This document shows positions 7,983 to 17,531 of a stretch of DNA of 64,000 nucleotides, in pieces. Source of the stretch: Clostridia bacterium (GTDB lineage Bacteria > Bacillota > Clostridia > RGIG6154); the NCBI GenBank assembly GCA_017626145.1, contig JAGAJK010000024.1, forward strand, positions 1 through 64,000, written 5' to 3'. Position 1 is the first letter of the stretch. The number at the start of each line of letters is the position of its first letter. The notes under the pieces were generated by a model that worked only from the letters and a program-made list of their open reading frames with translations, ran no database searches and was not told the origin of the DNA. A program made the position numbers and the translations under genes.

Positions 7983-9383
7983 CTAAAATCTGAAATACAG
8001 GAACGGATTAAAAGCTCCGTCTGCAAGATATGCTGTTGATAAAATCAAAAGACCAAGTAACAGCGGAATTTCAATTATACCCCATACTGTCTTAAACACA
8101 TTATTTCCCTCAAGCTTTTCTTTGATAAGCTTCGGCAGAGGGGTTGATGCAATTATTGCAATAAGAACAACCACACCGTAGCTTCTTAAATTGTATAAAA
8201 AGTCAGCCGTAACCGAAAAATCTGTGCCTACACCAAAGAGACCGCCTGCATTCGTAAGAGCCTCCGTTAAAGAATTACCGCTGAAAATTGCAAAGCTTAC
8301 CGCAACAATCAGTAACGTATAAATACGGCTAAGCACCCTTGATTTTTCAAGCTTTTTAACAAGAAAGAACTTTTCAACAAGTAAAAATACCGCAAAGTAA
8401 AGTCCCCATACAATAAAATTCCATTCTGCTCCGTGCCAGAAGCCCGTCAGAAACCATACGGTAAATATATTGATGAAAAATCTGAGCTTATTAACACGGT
8501 TTCCCCCCATAGGGATATACACGTAGTCACGAAACCAGCTTCCGAGAGACATATGCCATCTTCTCCAGAACTCCGAAGCACTTCTTGAAATAAACGGATA
8601 ATTGAAATTTTCCAGAAAATCAAATCCGAATATTTTTCCCAGACCTATCGCCATATCGGAATATCCTGAAAAATCAAAATAAATCTGAAGCATATATGCT
8701 ATAACGAAAAGCCAGTAAAACATTACACTCTTTTCGTCAGATGCATTAAATGCCACACACAACTCACCCAACGTATTGGCAAGAAGTATCTTTTTTGATA
8801 AACCCATAATAAAACGTCTTATTCCAACCGATACTTTATCTATACTGTGACTGCGGTCTGTAAGCTGTTTTTCCACATCGCAGTAGCGAACTATAGGTCC
8901 TGCTATAAGCTGTGGGAACAAAGCTACATAGGTCGCAAGGGTAAGAGGGTTTTTCTGAGCCTTAACGTCACCTCTGTACACATCTATAACATAGCTTAAT
9001 ATCTGGAAGGTGTAAAAGCTTATACCGATAGGCAGAGCTATTTTTAGCAAGGGTACACCAAGACCTGTCACCTTGTTGAAATTTGCTATAAAGAAATCCG
9101 CATACTTGAAATACCCAAGTGCTCCGAGACAAAACAACAGTGCAAGACATAAAAACACCTTTGATAAAAATCTGCCTCTTGTTTTTTCAACAAGTATCCC
9201 CAGAACATAGCACACCAGAACGGTAGCAATCATCAAAAATACATACCTTGGTTCTCCCCAGGCATAAAAAACCAGACTGAATAAAAGCAGCACCGTATTT
9301 TTAAGAGCCTTAGGAGCTGCAAAATACAAAAGTATCACGCAGGGAAGAAAATAATATAAAAATGTAATACTTGAAAAAAGCAT
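7983..9383 (-). CDS. MBOAT family O-acyltransferase (AlgI/DltB-like)
   Basis: 466 residues, about ten or more membrane helices. Conserved MBOAT blocks are seen: QLIAGPIVRY, FDFSGYSDMAIGLGKIFGF, EFWRRWHMSLGSWFRDYVYI and TGFWHGAEWNFIVWG, whose His is the presumed active-site residue. The family moves acyl groups across the membrane onto exported polymers. A ribosome site (GGAGGAAAGGAG) precedes ATG 9383. The gene sits directly downstream of a terminator hairpin at 9404-9433, with no promoter visible between. Expression may therefore depend on read-through from the lipoprotein gene. No acyl-carrier or dlt genes are adjacent, so alginate-like or other polymer acetylation is only an inference. Confidence 0.9.
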   Translation of the reverse strand: MLFSSITFLYYFLPCVILLYFAAPKALKNTVLLLFSLVFYAWGEPRYVFLMIATVLVCYVLGILVEKTRGRFLSKVFLCLALLFCLGALGYFKYADFFIANFNKVTGLGVPLLKIALPIGISFYTFQILSYVIDVYRGDVKAQKNPLTLATYVALFPQLIAGPIVRYCDVEKQLTDRSHSIDKVSVGIRRFIMGLSKKILLANTLGELCVAFNASDEKSVMFYWLFVIAYMLQIYFDFSGYSDMAIGLGKIFGFDFLENFNYPFISRSASEFWRRWHMSLGSWFRDYVYIPMGGNRVNKLRFFINIFTVWFLTGFWHGAEWNFIVWGLYFAVFLLVEKFFLVKKLEKSRVLSRIYTLLIVAVSFAIFSGNSLTEALTNAGGLFGVGTDFSVTADFLYNLRSYGVVVLIAIIASTPLPKLIKEKLEGNNVFKTVWGIIEIPLLLGLLILSTAYLADGAFNPFLYFRF

Positions 9384-9403
9384 AAACTACTCCTTTCCTC
9401 CGT

Positions 9404-9433
9404 AAAAAACGGACGAAACAACAATTTCGTCCG
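9404..9433 (-). terminator. Terminator after the lipoprotein gene
   Basis: Stem CGGACGAAA (9410-9418) with TTTCGTCCG (9425-9433), followed on the minus strand by six T. It ends 20 bp before the MBOAT start codon, so it may attenuate rather than fully stop transcription into that operon. Confidence 0.8.
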
Positions 9434-9452
9434 CAATTTTCGAGATAATTAA

Positions 9453-10190
9453 TTATTCCTCAAAGCTTTTGTTTGACATTACAAAGAATACTTTGTTGCC
9501 AACGCTTCCTGTAACCATTTCTTCCGCTTCAACACAAATGTTCCAGCGCAGGTTTGCGTTTGCCTTAAGATTTGAAATAAATGAAGATACGTCAGCACCG
9601 TCCTCTAAGATAAACACATATCCTATAAAAGGAATAGAGCCTATCATAGGCATAAATGCCGCAGCTTCCTTAAAGCCTGTGATTTCTGCGTCAAAACCTG
9701 AAAGGTAACCGGGTTCAACAGCCATCGCACCAGCCATAAAAGGAATTATACTGTTCTGTGAAATTGCTTCTGCTAATGAAAGTGCATTTGAATATGAGCC
9801 TGCTTTTGATTTAAAATCAGCTAAAAGCTGATTTCCTGCTGTTTTTGGTGTTGTATCAGCAGGTTTTTCAACGGGCTTTTCTTCAGGTTTGTCTGCAGGC
9901 TTATCCACAGGTTTGTCTGCAGGTTTGTCTGCAGGCTTATCCACAGGCTTGTCTGCAGGCTTTTTATCGTCCTTGTTATCCTTCTTATCCTCTGTTTTCT
10001 TGTCTTCTTCTTTTTTATCTTCTGTTTTCTTGTCTTCTGTTTCTTCCTTTACTGTTTCTTCCTCGTTGCCTTCAACTGTAGTTTCAACCTCGGTATCAGC
10101 AGAGGTTTCTTCCTTTTTTCCGCTGTTTGAGCAAGCAACTAATGAAAGCATCATTGCCATTGCTAATATTAAAGCAAGTATCTTTTTCAT
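9453..10190 (-). CDS. Lipoprotein with Lys/Pro/Asp repeat linker
   Basis: 245 residues. The signal peptide ends in a lipobox (LSLVAC, Cys at residue 20), so the protein is likely anchored outside the membrane. Residues 25-120 form a highly charged linker that ends in repeats of the type DKPADKPV, encoded by degenerate 12-bp tandem repeats. A C-terminal domain of about 125 residues follows (from NQLLADFKSKAG). It resembles the small DUF4358-type lipoprotein domains often found beside MBOAT/DHHW genes in Clostridia, but I am unsure of that family. Its own strong promoter lies upstream, and the acylation genes follow. A role with that acylation system is inferred from position only. Confidence 0.75.
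   Translation of the reverse strand: MKKILALILAMAMMLSLVACSNSGKKEETSADTEVETTVEGNEEETVKEETEDKKTEDKKEEDKKTEDKKDNKDDKKPADKPVDKPADKPADKPVDKPADKPEEKPVEKPADTTPKTAGNQLLADFKSKAGSYSNALSLAEAISQNSIIPFMAGAMAVEPGYLSGFDAEITGFKEAAAFMPMIGSIPFIGYVFILEDGADVSSFISNLKANANLRWNICVEAEEMVTGSVGNKVFFVMSNKSFEE
9885..9962. repeat. 12-bp coding tandem repeats
   Basis: Degenerate 12-bp units alternating GCAGGTTTGTCT- and ACAGGCTTATCC-like words encode the minus-strand PADKPVDK linker of the lipoprotein. Copy number is likely to vary between strains. Confidence 0.8.
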
Positions 10191-10223
10191 TCTTTTTCTC
10201 CTTTTTAAATTTACTTCTTTTGT

Positions 10224-10252
10224 ATTATACTAAAAAAAGCTATATATGTCAA
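10224..10252 (-). promoter_or_regulatory. Promoter of the lipoprotein gene
   Basis: Perfect consensus on the minus strand: TTGACA (10252-10247), 17 bp, TATAAT (10229-10224). A GGAGAAA ribosome site lies before ATG 10190. Confidence 0.85.
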
Positions 10253-10280
10253 TACTTTATATTACCAAAGATGGAATCTG

Positions 10281-10321
10281 AAAAGTGCTGTAAAAAATCA
10301 ATGATTTTTTACAGCACTTTT
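10281..10321 (-). terminator. Terminator hairpin with shared core, copy 1
   Basis: A near-perfect 20-bp stem (AAAAGTGCTGTAAAAAATCA with its complement at 10302-10321), directly after the stop of the oxidoreductase gene. The core CTGTAAAAAATCAATGAT is shared with hairpins at 12426 and 24137, while the outer arms (GTG/CAC here) differ. Confidence 0.85.
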
Positions 10322-10324
10322 AAA

Positions 10325-11434
10325 TTATACATCCCAATCCATATCGTCAACATCGGGAATTGCTACGGGTGCACCGTTCTGAAGGGCAGATTCGTGAGCA
10401 TAAATTCCGGGAAGTGACATTCTTATTGCAAGGTCAACGTCAATTGGCGATGGTGTATCGTTCTTTATGCATTCGATAAAATCTCTCATCATCTTTCTGT
10501 CGATGCCTAAATGACCTTCACCCTTACCGTCACCGAAGCAGGAGCAGGTAATGGGAATTTCAATCATTTCGTTACTCTTTATATCTGAAAAATGTGCAAA
10601 GCAATGTGCCTCGGGGCGAGGTGTACACTGGTCAAAAACAATACTTCCTCTTGTTCCGTAAAGTCTGTAGTTATGCGTTGCACCAACGCATGCACCAAAG
10701 CAGATTAATATTCTTATAACCGCACCCTTTGCTGTTTTAAAGAGAGCAACTGCGTTTTCCGAACCCTTTTCCTTGTAAGGATTATACACAACATCAGGTT
10801 CAAGACAGTTAACGGAAACAACCTTATCGTTCATAACCTGAAGAAGAGGGCCAAGGTCGTGAGTTAAATATTTGATTGCAGGGTTAAATGTACGCCAGTG
10901 GTCTTTTTTGTAGTCTTCCTTTTTAAAGCTTTTGTAGTCCTTGGTTGAATGGAAATATTCTGCCTCCGCATAAACCGTTTCGCCGAATTTTCCTTCCTCG
11001 TACATCTTTTTCCAAGCCTGAATAAAGCCAAGGTAACAGTCATTTTCGCCTGCCATATATTTAAGATTTGGGTGTGACATAACTGCTTTTTTAAGCATTT
11101 TCGCTTCTTCAAGTGAATTTACTGCAGGGATTTCGCTTAACACGTGCTTACCTGCATCAAGTGCTTTTATAACAAAGGGCACGTGGTAAATAGCATCTGT
11201 TGCGATAACAACAGCATCTGTATCAGCCTTTAAAAAGTCGTCAAAATTGTCAAAGCACTCAAAGCCTGTTACGCCCTTTTGATTTTCAAGATAGTATTTA
11301 GCTTCTTCCATAAGCTCGGTATTACGGTCACAGATAGCTGTGATTTTAACATCACGGTCACAGGCAACCTCACGAACAATGTGAAGTCCTCTGCCAAGAC
11401 CTATAACACCTAATTTTACAATTTTATTATCCAT
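10325..11434 (-). CDS. Gfo/Idh/MocA family oxidoreductase
   Basis: 369 residues. The N-terminal Rossmann fold starts with KLGVIGLGRGLHIVREV. A later SEIPAVNSLEEAK segment corresponds to the family's EKP block, here with Ile in place of Lys, so dehydrogenase chemistry may be altered. The C-terminal part carries the substrate domain (DHWRTFNPAIKYLTHDLGPL, with conserved His). These NAD(P)-dependent enzymes act on sugars or inositol-like compounds; the substrate is unknown. AGGAGTGAG precedes ATG 11434. The gene is divergent from an AraC regulator at 11576, an arrangement repeated at 27.8-30.0 kb, suggesting that regulator controls it. Confidence 0.85.
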   Translation of the reverse strand: MDNKIVKLGVIGLGRGLHIVREVACDRDVKITAICDRNTELMEEAKYYLENQKGVTGFECFDNFDDFLKADTDAVVIATDAIYHVPFVIKALDAGKHVLSEIPAVNSLEEAKMLKKAVMSHPNLKYMAGENDCYLGFIQAWKKMYEEGKFGETVYAEAEYFHSTKDYKSFKKEDYKKDHWRTFNPAIKYLTHDLGPLLQVMNDKVVSVNCLEPDVVYNPYKEKGSENAVALFKTAKGAVIRILICFGACVGATHNYRLYGTRGSIVFDQCTPRPEAHCFAHFSDIKSNEMIEIPITCSCFGDGKGEGHLGIDRKMMRDFIECIKNDTPSPIDVDLAIRMSLPGIYAHESALQNGAPVAIPDVDDMDWDV

Positions 11435-11527
11435 AAGCTCACTCCTGTCTTGACATTAGAATACCATTCGTTTTTACTTTTGTGAATGGATTTTTTCGCC
11501 TTCAATAAGGAAAATATCCATATTCTA

Positions 11528-11556
11528 TTGACATTTCAAAAATATTAATTCATAAT
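11528..11556 (+). promoter_or_regulatory. Promoter of the first AraC regulator
   Basis: TTGACA (11528-11533), 17 bp, CATAAT (11551-11556), followed by the ribosome site GAGGTGA before ATG 11576. Confidence 0.65.
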
Positions 11557-11575
11557 AATACCGAGGTGAACAGAA

Positions 11576-12403
11576 ATGAAGGATATGGAAAGCATCTGCA
11601 AATTTATGCCGGTTAAGAATTATACAGGCAACATAAAAACCATAAATTTTGTTCTTGAAAGTAAATTTCACAAATTAAAGCAACCCTTTTATTATCCCGT
11701 AAATCATTTATTTCTCGTAATAAGCGGTGAGGGCACTTTAAAAATTAATAACAAGGAATTTGCACTTTGCAAAGGCTCTTTGTTTTTCAGCTTTCCACAG
11801 CATTTTCACGAAATTGAAGCAAGTGAGGATTTTATGTATATTTACATAAGCTTTATGGGAGAAAGCATTCAGGGCATTTTTTCCGAGCTTGAAATTTCAG
11901 CAGAAAATCCCGTTTACTACAATTTTGAATATTTAATCGATTTCTGGATGAACTCAATAAGAAGAATTACCCGTGCAAATTCAAACCTTTTAACAGAAGG
12001 GGTACTTTTGTATACCCTTTCCTTTTTAAGCAGTCGGGAGGACCATATTGAAATCAAATCGGAAAGTGAAAGCAACTTCGACCTTATTGTTTATTATATT
12101 GACAGCCACTATACCGACCCTGATATTTCCCTTAAAAAAATTTCGGACATTTTTTCATATACCCCGAAATATTTATCAAAGCTCTTTTCAAAAAATATGA
12201 ATATGACCTTTTCGGGATATATCAACAATCTTCGTGTTCAGCACGCCTGCAGCTTAATCGAGGACAGCGTAACCTCCGTTTCGGAAATTTCTTCCGCCTG
12301 CGGCTTTTCCGACCCATTGTATTTTTCAAAGGTGTTCAAAAAAACAACCGGCTTCTCCCCCGTCACCTACATAAAAAGAAGAGATAAAGAAACCAATAAA
12401 TAA
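11576..12403 (+). CDS. AraC family transcriptional regulator
   Basis: 275 residues. The N-terminal part looks like a cupin sugar-sensing domain (GEGTLKINNKEFALCKGSLF). The C-terminal 100 residues are a double helix-turn-helix with the family signature ending in SSACGFSDPLYFSKVFKKTTGFSPVTY. Start ATG 11576 follows GAGGTGA. It is divergent from the Gfo/Idh/MocA gene, its probable target. A terminator hairpin lies 23 bp after the stop. The inducer is unknown. Confidence 0.9.
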   Translation: MKDMESICKFMPVKNYTGNIKTINFVLESKFHKLKQPFYYPVNHLFLVISGEGTLKINNKEFALCKGSLFFSFPQHFHEIEASEDFMYIYISFMGESIQGIFSELEISAENPVYYNFEYLIDFWMNSIRRITRANSNLLTEGVLLYTLSFLSSREDHIEIKSESESNFDLIVYYIDSHYTDPDISLKKISDIFSYTPKYLSKLFSKNMNMTFSGYINNLRVQHACSLIEDSVTSVSEISSACGFSDPLYFSKVFKKTTGFSPVTYIKRRDKETNK

Positions 12404-12425
12404 ACACGTATTCCCAACTATATAA

Positions 12426-12464
12426 AAGGGTCTGTAAAAAATCAATGATTTTTTACAGACCCTT
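12426..12464 (+). terminator. Terminator hairpin with shared core, copy 2
   Basis: Stem AAGGGTCTGTAAAAAAT with its complement ending at 12464, just downstream of the AraC stop codon. Same core as the hairpins at 10281 and 24137, with outer arms GGGT/ACCC. Confidence 0.85.
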
Positions 12465-12470
12465 GTTTAG

Positions 12471-12640
12471 GGAATAGGAAAAATGCTTCAGAAAGGACGA
12501 ACTGAGCTGTAAATGCCTGCTAAATGGCATTTACAGGTACCCGAAGGCGTATACGGATACGCCGAGTTTGGCGAAGTTCGTTCGAGCAAAAAGGCTCATT
12601 TAATAGAAAAAATATCGTTCAAAAACGATATTTTCCCTTA
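12471..12640 (+). repeat. Three-stem structured intergenic repeat, copy A
   Basis: Fills most of the 336-bp gap between the AraC gene and the ClpE-like gene. P1 pairs GGACGAACT (12495-12503) with AGTTCGTTC (12575-12583). P2 pairs CTGTAAATGCC (12507-12517) with 12526-12536. P3 pairs GGCGTAT (12546-12552) with ATACGCC (12557-12563). GTACCCGAA joins P2 to P3, and GAGTTTGGCGA lies between P3 and the 3' strand of P1. A further hairpin (ATATCGTT/AACGATAT) lies at about 12612-12632. Related copies at 36195-36345 (minus strand) and 38443-38742 keep the stems with different bases. No ORF. Function unknown: structured RNA or mobile palindromic repeat. Confidence 0.8.
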
Positions 12641-12739
12641 AGTATATATTTTTTGTTTATTTTGACAAACATATCATGTTATATATATTACTATTTAGGC
12701 CTTTTTGCGGTTATGAAGTTTTTTTACATTCCCTTTGTT

Positions 12740-14980
12740 TTATTTTATATCCAAAATAATATCGTTATCTTCTGCCGAAGCATTTATGATTGAACCAAAG
12801 TCAGCCAGACCCGAAACAACGGCTTCTGCCACCTTATCGCCAAGTAATTTCTGAACCGTACGGCGAAGCTCTCTTGCACCGTACTTTTCGCTGTAGCCAC
12901 GCTCTGCAAGGAAGTCAAGTGCCTCATCATCAACGATAAGTGTAATACCCTTTTCAAGAAGTGCTTCCTGAATTTCCCCAACCGCAAGACGGCTGATTTT
13001 CTTAAAGTCTTCCTTATTTAATTTATTGAATACAACAATTTCGTCAATTCTGTTAAGAAGCTCAGGCTTAAATATCTTCTGCAGCTTCTTATTGGCATTT
13101 TCCTTATCACTTTTTTCGCTCTGGGTAAAGCCTAACATATCGTTACCAAAGCCGATACCTGCATTTGATGTAAGAATAATAACGGTATTTTCAAAATTAA
13201 CTGTTCTGCCCTGAGAATCGGTAAGTCTGCCCTCGTCTAAAATCTGAAGCAGAATATTGTAAACACCGTCGTGAGCCTTTTCAATTTCATCGAAAAGAAC
13301 AACGCTGTAAGGCTTTCTTCTTACCTTTTCGGTAAGCTGACCTGCATCATCGTAGCCAACGTAGCCCGGAGGTGAGCCTATCAATTTTGAAACGGAATGC
13401 TGTTCCTGATACTCCGTCATATCAAGTCTTATTAAATCGTCACGTGAACCGAAAAGTTCCTTTGCAAGAACCTTTACAAGCTCTGTTTTACCGATACCTG
13501 TAGGACCTACGAAAATAAACGATGCAGGTTTTTTGCGAAGTTCAATGCCCGCTCTTTTTCTTCTTATTGCCTTTGCAACCTTTTCTACAGCCTCATCCTG
13601 ACCGATAATTTCCTTTTTGATGTCAGCTTCCAATGTCATCAATTTGTTGGATTCATTATTTGTAAGCTTTTTAACGGGAATATTTGTCCACATTTCAATA
13701 ACAGACGAAATATCCTCGGCAGTAATTACGGTAGGCTTGAACTGCGGCTTTAATGCGGCAATTTCCTGCTCGTACTTACATTCCTTGCTCTTTAACTCTG
13801 CAAGCTTTTCGTAATCTGTATTTTCGTCCTTTGCGTTATCAAGCTCTTCTCTTTGCTTTTTAACCTCTTTAAGCTTATTTTCGAGAATAGTAAGCTGTGT
13901 TAAAACCTCGTTTTCAAGGTTTGCCGATGAGCCTGCTTCGTCAATTACGTCGATTGCTTTATCAGGCAGGAATCTGCCCTGAATAAATCTTTCTGATAAA
14001 ATAACCGCCTGCTTTATAATATCATCATTTAAAATGATTTTATGGTGGTCCTCGTAATAGTCTTTTATACCCTTAATTATTTCAATTGCTTCCTCACGGG
14101 AGGGCTCTTCAATAATTACAGGCTGAAATCTTCTCTCTAATGCCGCATCCTTTTCAATGTACTTTCTGTATTCGGAAAGGGTTGTTGCACCTATTACCTG
14201 AATGTCACCTCTTGCCAGCGACGGCTTCATAATATTAGCCGCAGAAAGTGCACCCTCATTATTTGAGGAGCTTCCCACAATATTATGAATTTCATCTATA
14301 ACTAAAATTACGTTGCCTCTCTTTTTAACTTCCTCGATTAAGTTTTTAACTCTTGCTTCAAACTGACCGCGGAACTGTGTTCCTGCAACCATTGCCGCAA
14401 AGTCAATTAAATAAACCTCTCTGTCAAGAAGCTTTGACGGAACTGCCCCCTCAACAATTTTTAAAGCCAGCGCTTCCGCAACGGCAGTTTTACCTACACC
14501 CGGCTCACCTATTAAGGCGGGGTTGTTTTTTGCACGTCTGTTAAGTATCTGAATTACACGGCTGAGTTCCTTTTCTCTGCCGATAATTCTGTCAATCTGA
14601 TTATTTTTAGCCTTTTTATTAAGATTCGTACCAAATGTTTCTAAAGTACTCTGTTTATTTGGCTTTCCGTCCTTACCCTTTTTTGCCTTTGGAAGTCCGT
14701 CACTTGTTGGCTCATCATTGGGAGCGGAAAACATATTCATAACACCCATAGGTGAATCCATATCCAACTCGCCGTTTTCCATCATTTCGGTAATCTGGCT
14801 TTCCATATTTTCCAGATCGTCGGGAGTAATTCCCATTTTACTCATCATATCGTTAAGAGGTGCAATACCCAACTCATTTGCACATTTCATACAGTAGCCC
14901 TCGTCAAAGGTTTTTCCGCCTTCCATTCTTTTGACAAACACTACTGCCATATTCTTTTTACACTTTGAACAAAGCATCAA
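12740..14980 (-). CDS. clpE: ClpE-like AAA+ unfoldase (Clp protease ATP-binding subunit)
   Basis: 746 residues. The N-terminus has a zinc-finger pattern (CSKC at 4-7, CMKC at 30-33), typical of ClpE rather than ClpC or ClpA. Two AAA+ modules follow: Walker A GEPGVGKT with LVIDEIHN, and Walker [10 protein letters not shown] with [10 protein letters not shown] charged coiled-coil middle segment separates them. The C-terminal D2-small domain is complete. The family unfolds damaged proteins for ClpP; no clpP is in the window. Its ATG overlaps the preceding stop codon (ATGA), so it is the last gene of the dxs-recN operon. That position is unusual for a stress chaperone. Confidence 0.85.
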   Translation of the reverse strand: MMLCSKCKKNMAVVFVKRMEGGKTFDEGYCMKCANELGIAPLNDMMSKMGITPDDLENMESQITEMMENGELDMDSPMGVMNMFSAPNDEPTSDGLPKAKKGKDGKPNKQSTLETFGTNLNKKAKNNQIDRIIGREKELSRVIQILNRRAKNNPALIGEPGVGKTAVAEALALKIVEGAVPSKLLDREVYLIDFAAMVAGTQFRGQFEARVKNLIEEVKKRGNVILVIDEIHNIVGSSSNNEGALSAANIMKPSLARGDIQVIGATTLSEYRKYIEKDAALERRFQPVIIEEPSREEAIEIIKGIKDYYEDHHKIILNDDIIKQAVILSERFIQGRFLPDKAIDVIDEAGSSANLENEVLTQLTILENKLKEVKKQREELDNAKDENTDYEKLAELKSKECKYEQEIAALKPQFKPTVITAEDISSVIEMWTNIPVKKLTNNESNKLMTLEADIKKEIIGQDEAVEKVAKAIRRKRAGIELRKKPASFIFVGPTGIGKTELVKVLAKELFGSRDDLIRLDMTEYQEQHSVSKLIGSPPGYVGYDDAGQLTEKVRRKPYSVVLFDEIEKAHDGVYNILLQILDEGRLTDSQGRTVNFENTVIILTSNAGIGFGNDMLGFTQSEKSDKENANKKLQKIFKPELLNRIDEIVVFNKLNKEDFKKISRLAVGEIQEALLEKGITLIVDDEALDFLAERGYSEKYGARELRRTVQKLLGDKVAEAVVSGLADFGSIINASAEDNDIILDIK

Positions 14981-15399
14981 TTTAAATCACCTTCCACACT
15001 GTCAATTGCTGTTATTTCAGCTCCGTATTTTCCTTTCATAAGTCCTGCCTTTTCGGCAATTTTCACCGCCATATACCACACTAAAACCGCCGCAATTATA
15101 ACAATTGCCGTAAGTCCTCCCTGCAATTTACACATTGAAGCTATTATAATTCCAAGCAGAATTATTATAACAGGGGCACCGTAGACTAAAAACGCTGCAA
15201 GCAAGCCGCCCGTCTCCATTTCCACCCATACCCTGTCGCCGGCTTTGGCACCTTTGGTATTTTTTACATTCAAAACAGTATCCTTCATTGCACAAAGATT
15301 GCAGGATGCACAGCTGTCACCACACATACTGTCACGCTTTATGGACACAAAGGCTCTGTCGTTTTTTACCTTTTTAACTGTTCCGTATACCTTTTCCAT
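14977..15399 (-). CDS. RseC/SoxR-reducing-system family membrane protein
   Basis: 140 residues. A cytoplasmic or peripheral N-terminal part carries four cysteines (C26, C30, C33, C36), then two membrane helices (about residues 65-115). This is the RseC/MucC family layout. In Clostridia such proteins are often tied to Rnf or redox-stress systems, and the cysteines may hold an iron-sulfur centre. I start it at ATG 15399 because AGGAGAGGA precedes it; the longer frame to 15444 would overlap recN more deeply. Even so it overlaps the recN end by 26 bp, and its stop overlaps the ClpE-like start. No rnf genes are nearby. Confidence 0.8.
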   Translation of the reverse strand: MEKVYGTVKKVKNDRAFVSIKRDSMCGDSCASCNLCAMKDTVLNVKNTKGAKAGDRVWVEMETGGLLAAFLVYGAPVIIILLGIIIASMCKLQGGLTAIVIIAAVLVWYMAVKIAEKAGLMKGKYGAEITAIDSVEGDLN

Positions 15400-17068
15400 A
15401 TTCCTCTCCTGCCATAAGTAATTCCTCTGCCGCAGATAAAGCACTTTCGGTAACCCTGCTACCGCTTATTATTCTGGCAATTTCCTTTTTTCTGCCCTCA
15501 AAATCAAGCTTCTGCACATCGGAAACGGTTTTATCACCCTTAACAGCCTTTGAAACAAGATACTGAGTATCGGCAAAAGCCGCCATCTGAGGAAGATGGG
15601 TTATTGCAAAAACCTGTCTGTTTTGCGAAAGTAGCTTTAATTTTTCCGCAATTCTCTGAGCGGCACTTCCACTTACACCCGTGTCAACCTCATCAAAAAT
15701 CATAGTTCCTACACTATCCGTTTCCGCAAGTATAACCTTAAGGGCAAGAATAATTCTTGAAAGCTCACCGCCTGAAGCTATTTTGTTAAGAGGCTTTAAC
15801 CCCTGACCCTTGTTCGTGGAAATAAGAAACTCTATTTTATCAATACCTTTCGAGGTAGGCTCGATATCCTGAAAGTCAATTTTAAACTCAACACCGCCCA
15901 TTTCAAGGTCTGCAAGCTGAGCCTTTACTTCTTTTTCAATAAGTGCGGCACTTTTCCTTCTTTTTTCGGAAAGCTCTTTTCCTGACTTTAGCAGTCTTTT
16001 ATAAAGCTCTTCTGCCTTTTTCTGTAACTCTTCTTTGTTTTTATCTGAATTTTCAAGCAATTCCAGCTCTGCCTGAGACTGCCTTAAAACCTCATTTATC
16101 CCCTCAATAGTGGGGACATATTTTCTTTTTAATCTGTTAATTAAATCAAGTCTTGATTCAACATAATTTATATCTATTTCCTCACCGTCAAAGGAAGAAA
16201 CCATATCAATAACGGTTTCAGAAATATCCCACAGCTTATCCTTTACCTCTTCCAGCCCGGGAAGCAGTGACTTTGCCTGCTCTGAAAATTCGGAAAGTCT
16301 TGTAAGAGCATCAAGGGCAGTATCGGTCAGGGATTTTGCTCCGTCAAAGCTGTCGGAGCCGCAAAGAGCTTCCTTTGCCCTGTAGGAATTTTCCATAACC
16401 TTTTCCATATTTAAAAACTTATTCCGAAGCTCCGTTAATTCTTCATCTTCGCCCTCTTTAAGGTCAGCATTTGTTATTTCTTCTATTTTAAAGGACAGCA
16501 TATCCTTTTTCTGCAGCATAAGACTTTCATCGGTGTCTGCCTCGTCCAAAAGCTTTAAGGTGCTTTTGTACTCTGTATAAACAGAGCTGTATTCTTTTTT
16601 AAGCTCCTGTGTTTTCCCGAAGCCGTCAACACAGTCACCGTGAAAATCGGTGCTGAGTATTGCCTGATTGTCGTTTTGTCCGTGAATATTTATGATACGT
16701 GAGCATATGCTCCTGAGTAGTCCTGTTGTAGCCGATTTGTTGTTAATTCTTACGCCGGTTCTTCCGTCAGCATTTATTTCCCTGCTGAAAACTATTTCCT
16801 CACCCTCATAATAGGGTATGCCGTTTTCTTCAAGGATTTCATAAATTTTCGGGTCGCTTGTAAAGACACTTCCTTCAACAAACGCCTTATTCTCGCCATA
16901 ACGCACAAGCTCACGGGAGCTTCTTTCACCCGTAAGCAGATTAATTGAGTCTATAATTATAGACTTACCCGCTCCCGTTTCACCGGTAAGCACTAAAAAG
17001 CCCTTGTCAAACTCAATATCAGTATTATCCATTATGGCTATGTTTTCTATATGCAACCGACTAAGCAT
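15374..17068 (-). CDS. recN: DNA repair protein RecN
   Basis: 564 residues, full length for the family. An SMC-like ATPase head is split by a long coiled coil. Walker A GETGAGKS is near residue 30; the C-terminal signature (NKIASGGELSRI) and Walker B (MIFDEVDTGVSG) follow. RecN acts in double-strand break repair, holding DNA ends. It lies one base after argR, the standard clostridial order, and its end overlaps the RseC-like gene. Confidence 0.97.
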   Translation of the reverse strand: MLSRLHIENIAIMDNTDIEFDKGFLVLTGETGAGKSIIIDSINLLTGERSSRELVRYGENKAFVEGSVFTSDPKIYEILEENGIPYYEGEEIVFSREINADGRTGVRINNKSATTGLLRSICSRIINIHGQNDNQAILSTDFHGDCVDGFGKTQELKKEYSSVYTEYKSTLKLLDEADTDESLMLQKKDMLSFKIEEITNADLKEGEDEELTELRNKFLNMEKVMENSYRAKEALCGSDSFDGAKSLTDTALDALTRLSEFSEQAKSLLPGLEEVKDKLWDISETVIDMVSSFDGEEIDINYVESRLDLINRLKRKYVPTIEGINEVLRQSQAELELLENSDKNKEELQKKAEELYKRLLKSGKELSEKRRKSAALIEKEVKAQLADLEMGGVEFKIDFQDIEPTSKGIDKIEFLISTNKGQGLKPLNKIASGGELSRIILALKVILAETDSVGTMIFDEVDTGVSGSAAQRIAEKLKLLSQNRQVFAITHLPQMAAFADTQYLVSKAVKGDKTVSDVQKLDFEGRKKEIARIISGSRVTESALSAAEELLMAGEEYGKGIRNS

Positions 17069-17069
17069 T

Positions 17070-17525
17070 CTATTCTGTTACCTCTCCGATTTTCTCTGCA
17101 ATTTCTTCTGCCGCCTTTGGTGTTGTAACTGCTAAAAATACAGTATCGTCACCTGCAAGTATTCCCACAATTTCTTTAAAATCAAGAATTTCAACCGCAA
17201 TGGCACAGCCTGAAGCTGAACCCGGAATTGATTTTAAAACAACAAGATTTCCTGCGCATTGAACATTTATAAGACTGTGTGACAAAAGTGCTATATAACG
17301 CTTGCTTCTGTCCGCATCGTTTTCTCTTCCCGGAAGAGCATATTTATATTCTTCACCCTTGCCGGCAATTTTAACCAGTCTCAGCTCCTTTATATCACGT
17401 GAAACCGTCGCCTGAGTAACATCAAAGCCTGCATCAATAAGGCAGTCGGTAAGCTGCCCCTGAGTCTGAATACTCATCTGTTCTATTATTTCAAGAATTT
17501 TTTTATGGCGTAATTTCTTACTCAT
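17070..17525 (-). CDS. argR: Arginine repressor ArgR
   Basis: 151 residues, normal length. N-terminal winged helix with TQATVSRDIKELRLVKI, then a C-terminal oligomerisation and arginine-binding domain ending in GDDTVFLAVTTPKAAEEI. ArgR, with arginine, represses arginine synthesis genes and is conserved in the clostridial dxs-recN cluster. It starts 6 bp after nadK and ends next to recN. Confidence 0.95.
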   Translation of the reverse strand: MSKKLRHKKILEIIEQMSIQTQGQLTDCLIDAGFDVTQATVSRDIKELRLVKIAGKGEEYKYALPGRENDADRSKRYIALLSHSLINVQCAGNLVVLKSIPGSASGCAIAVEILDFKEIVGILAGDDTVFLAVTTPKAAEEIAEKIGEVTE

Positions 17526-17531
17526 ATTTTT

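Noticed and set aside
9845-10233. Plus-strand frames rich in Ala/Gly/Leu/Ser repeats opposite the lipoprotein
   Set aside because: They are antisense reads of the 12-bp coding repeats; the minus-strand lipoprotein has signal peptide, promoter and ribosome site.
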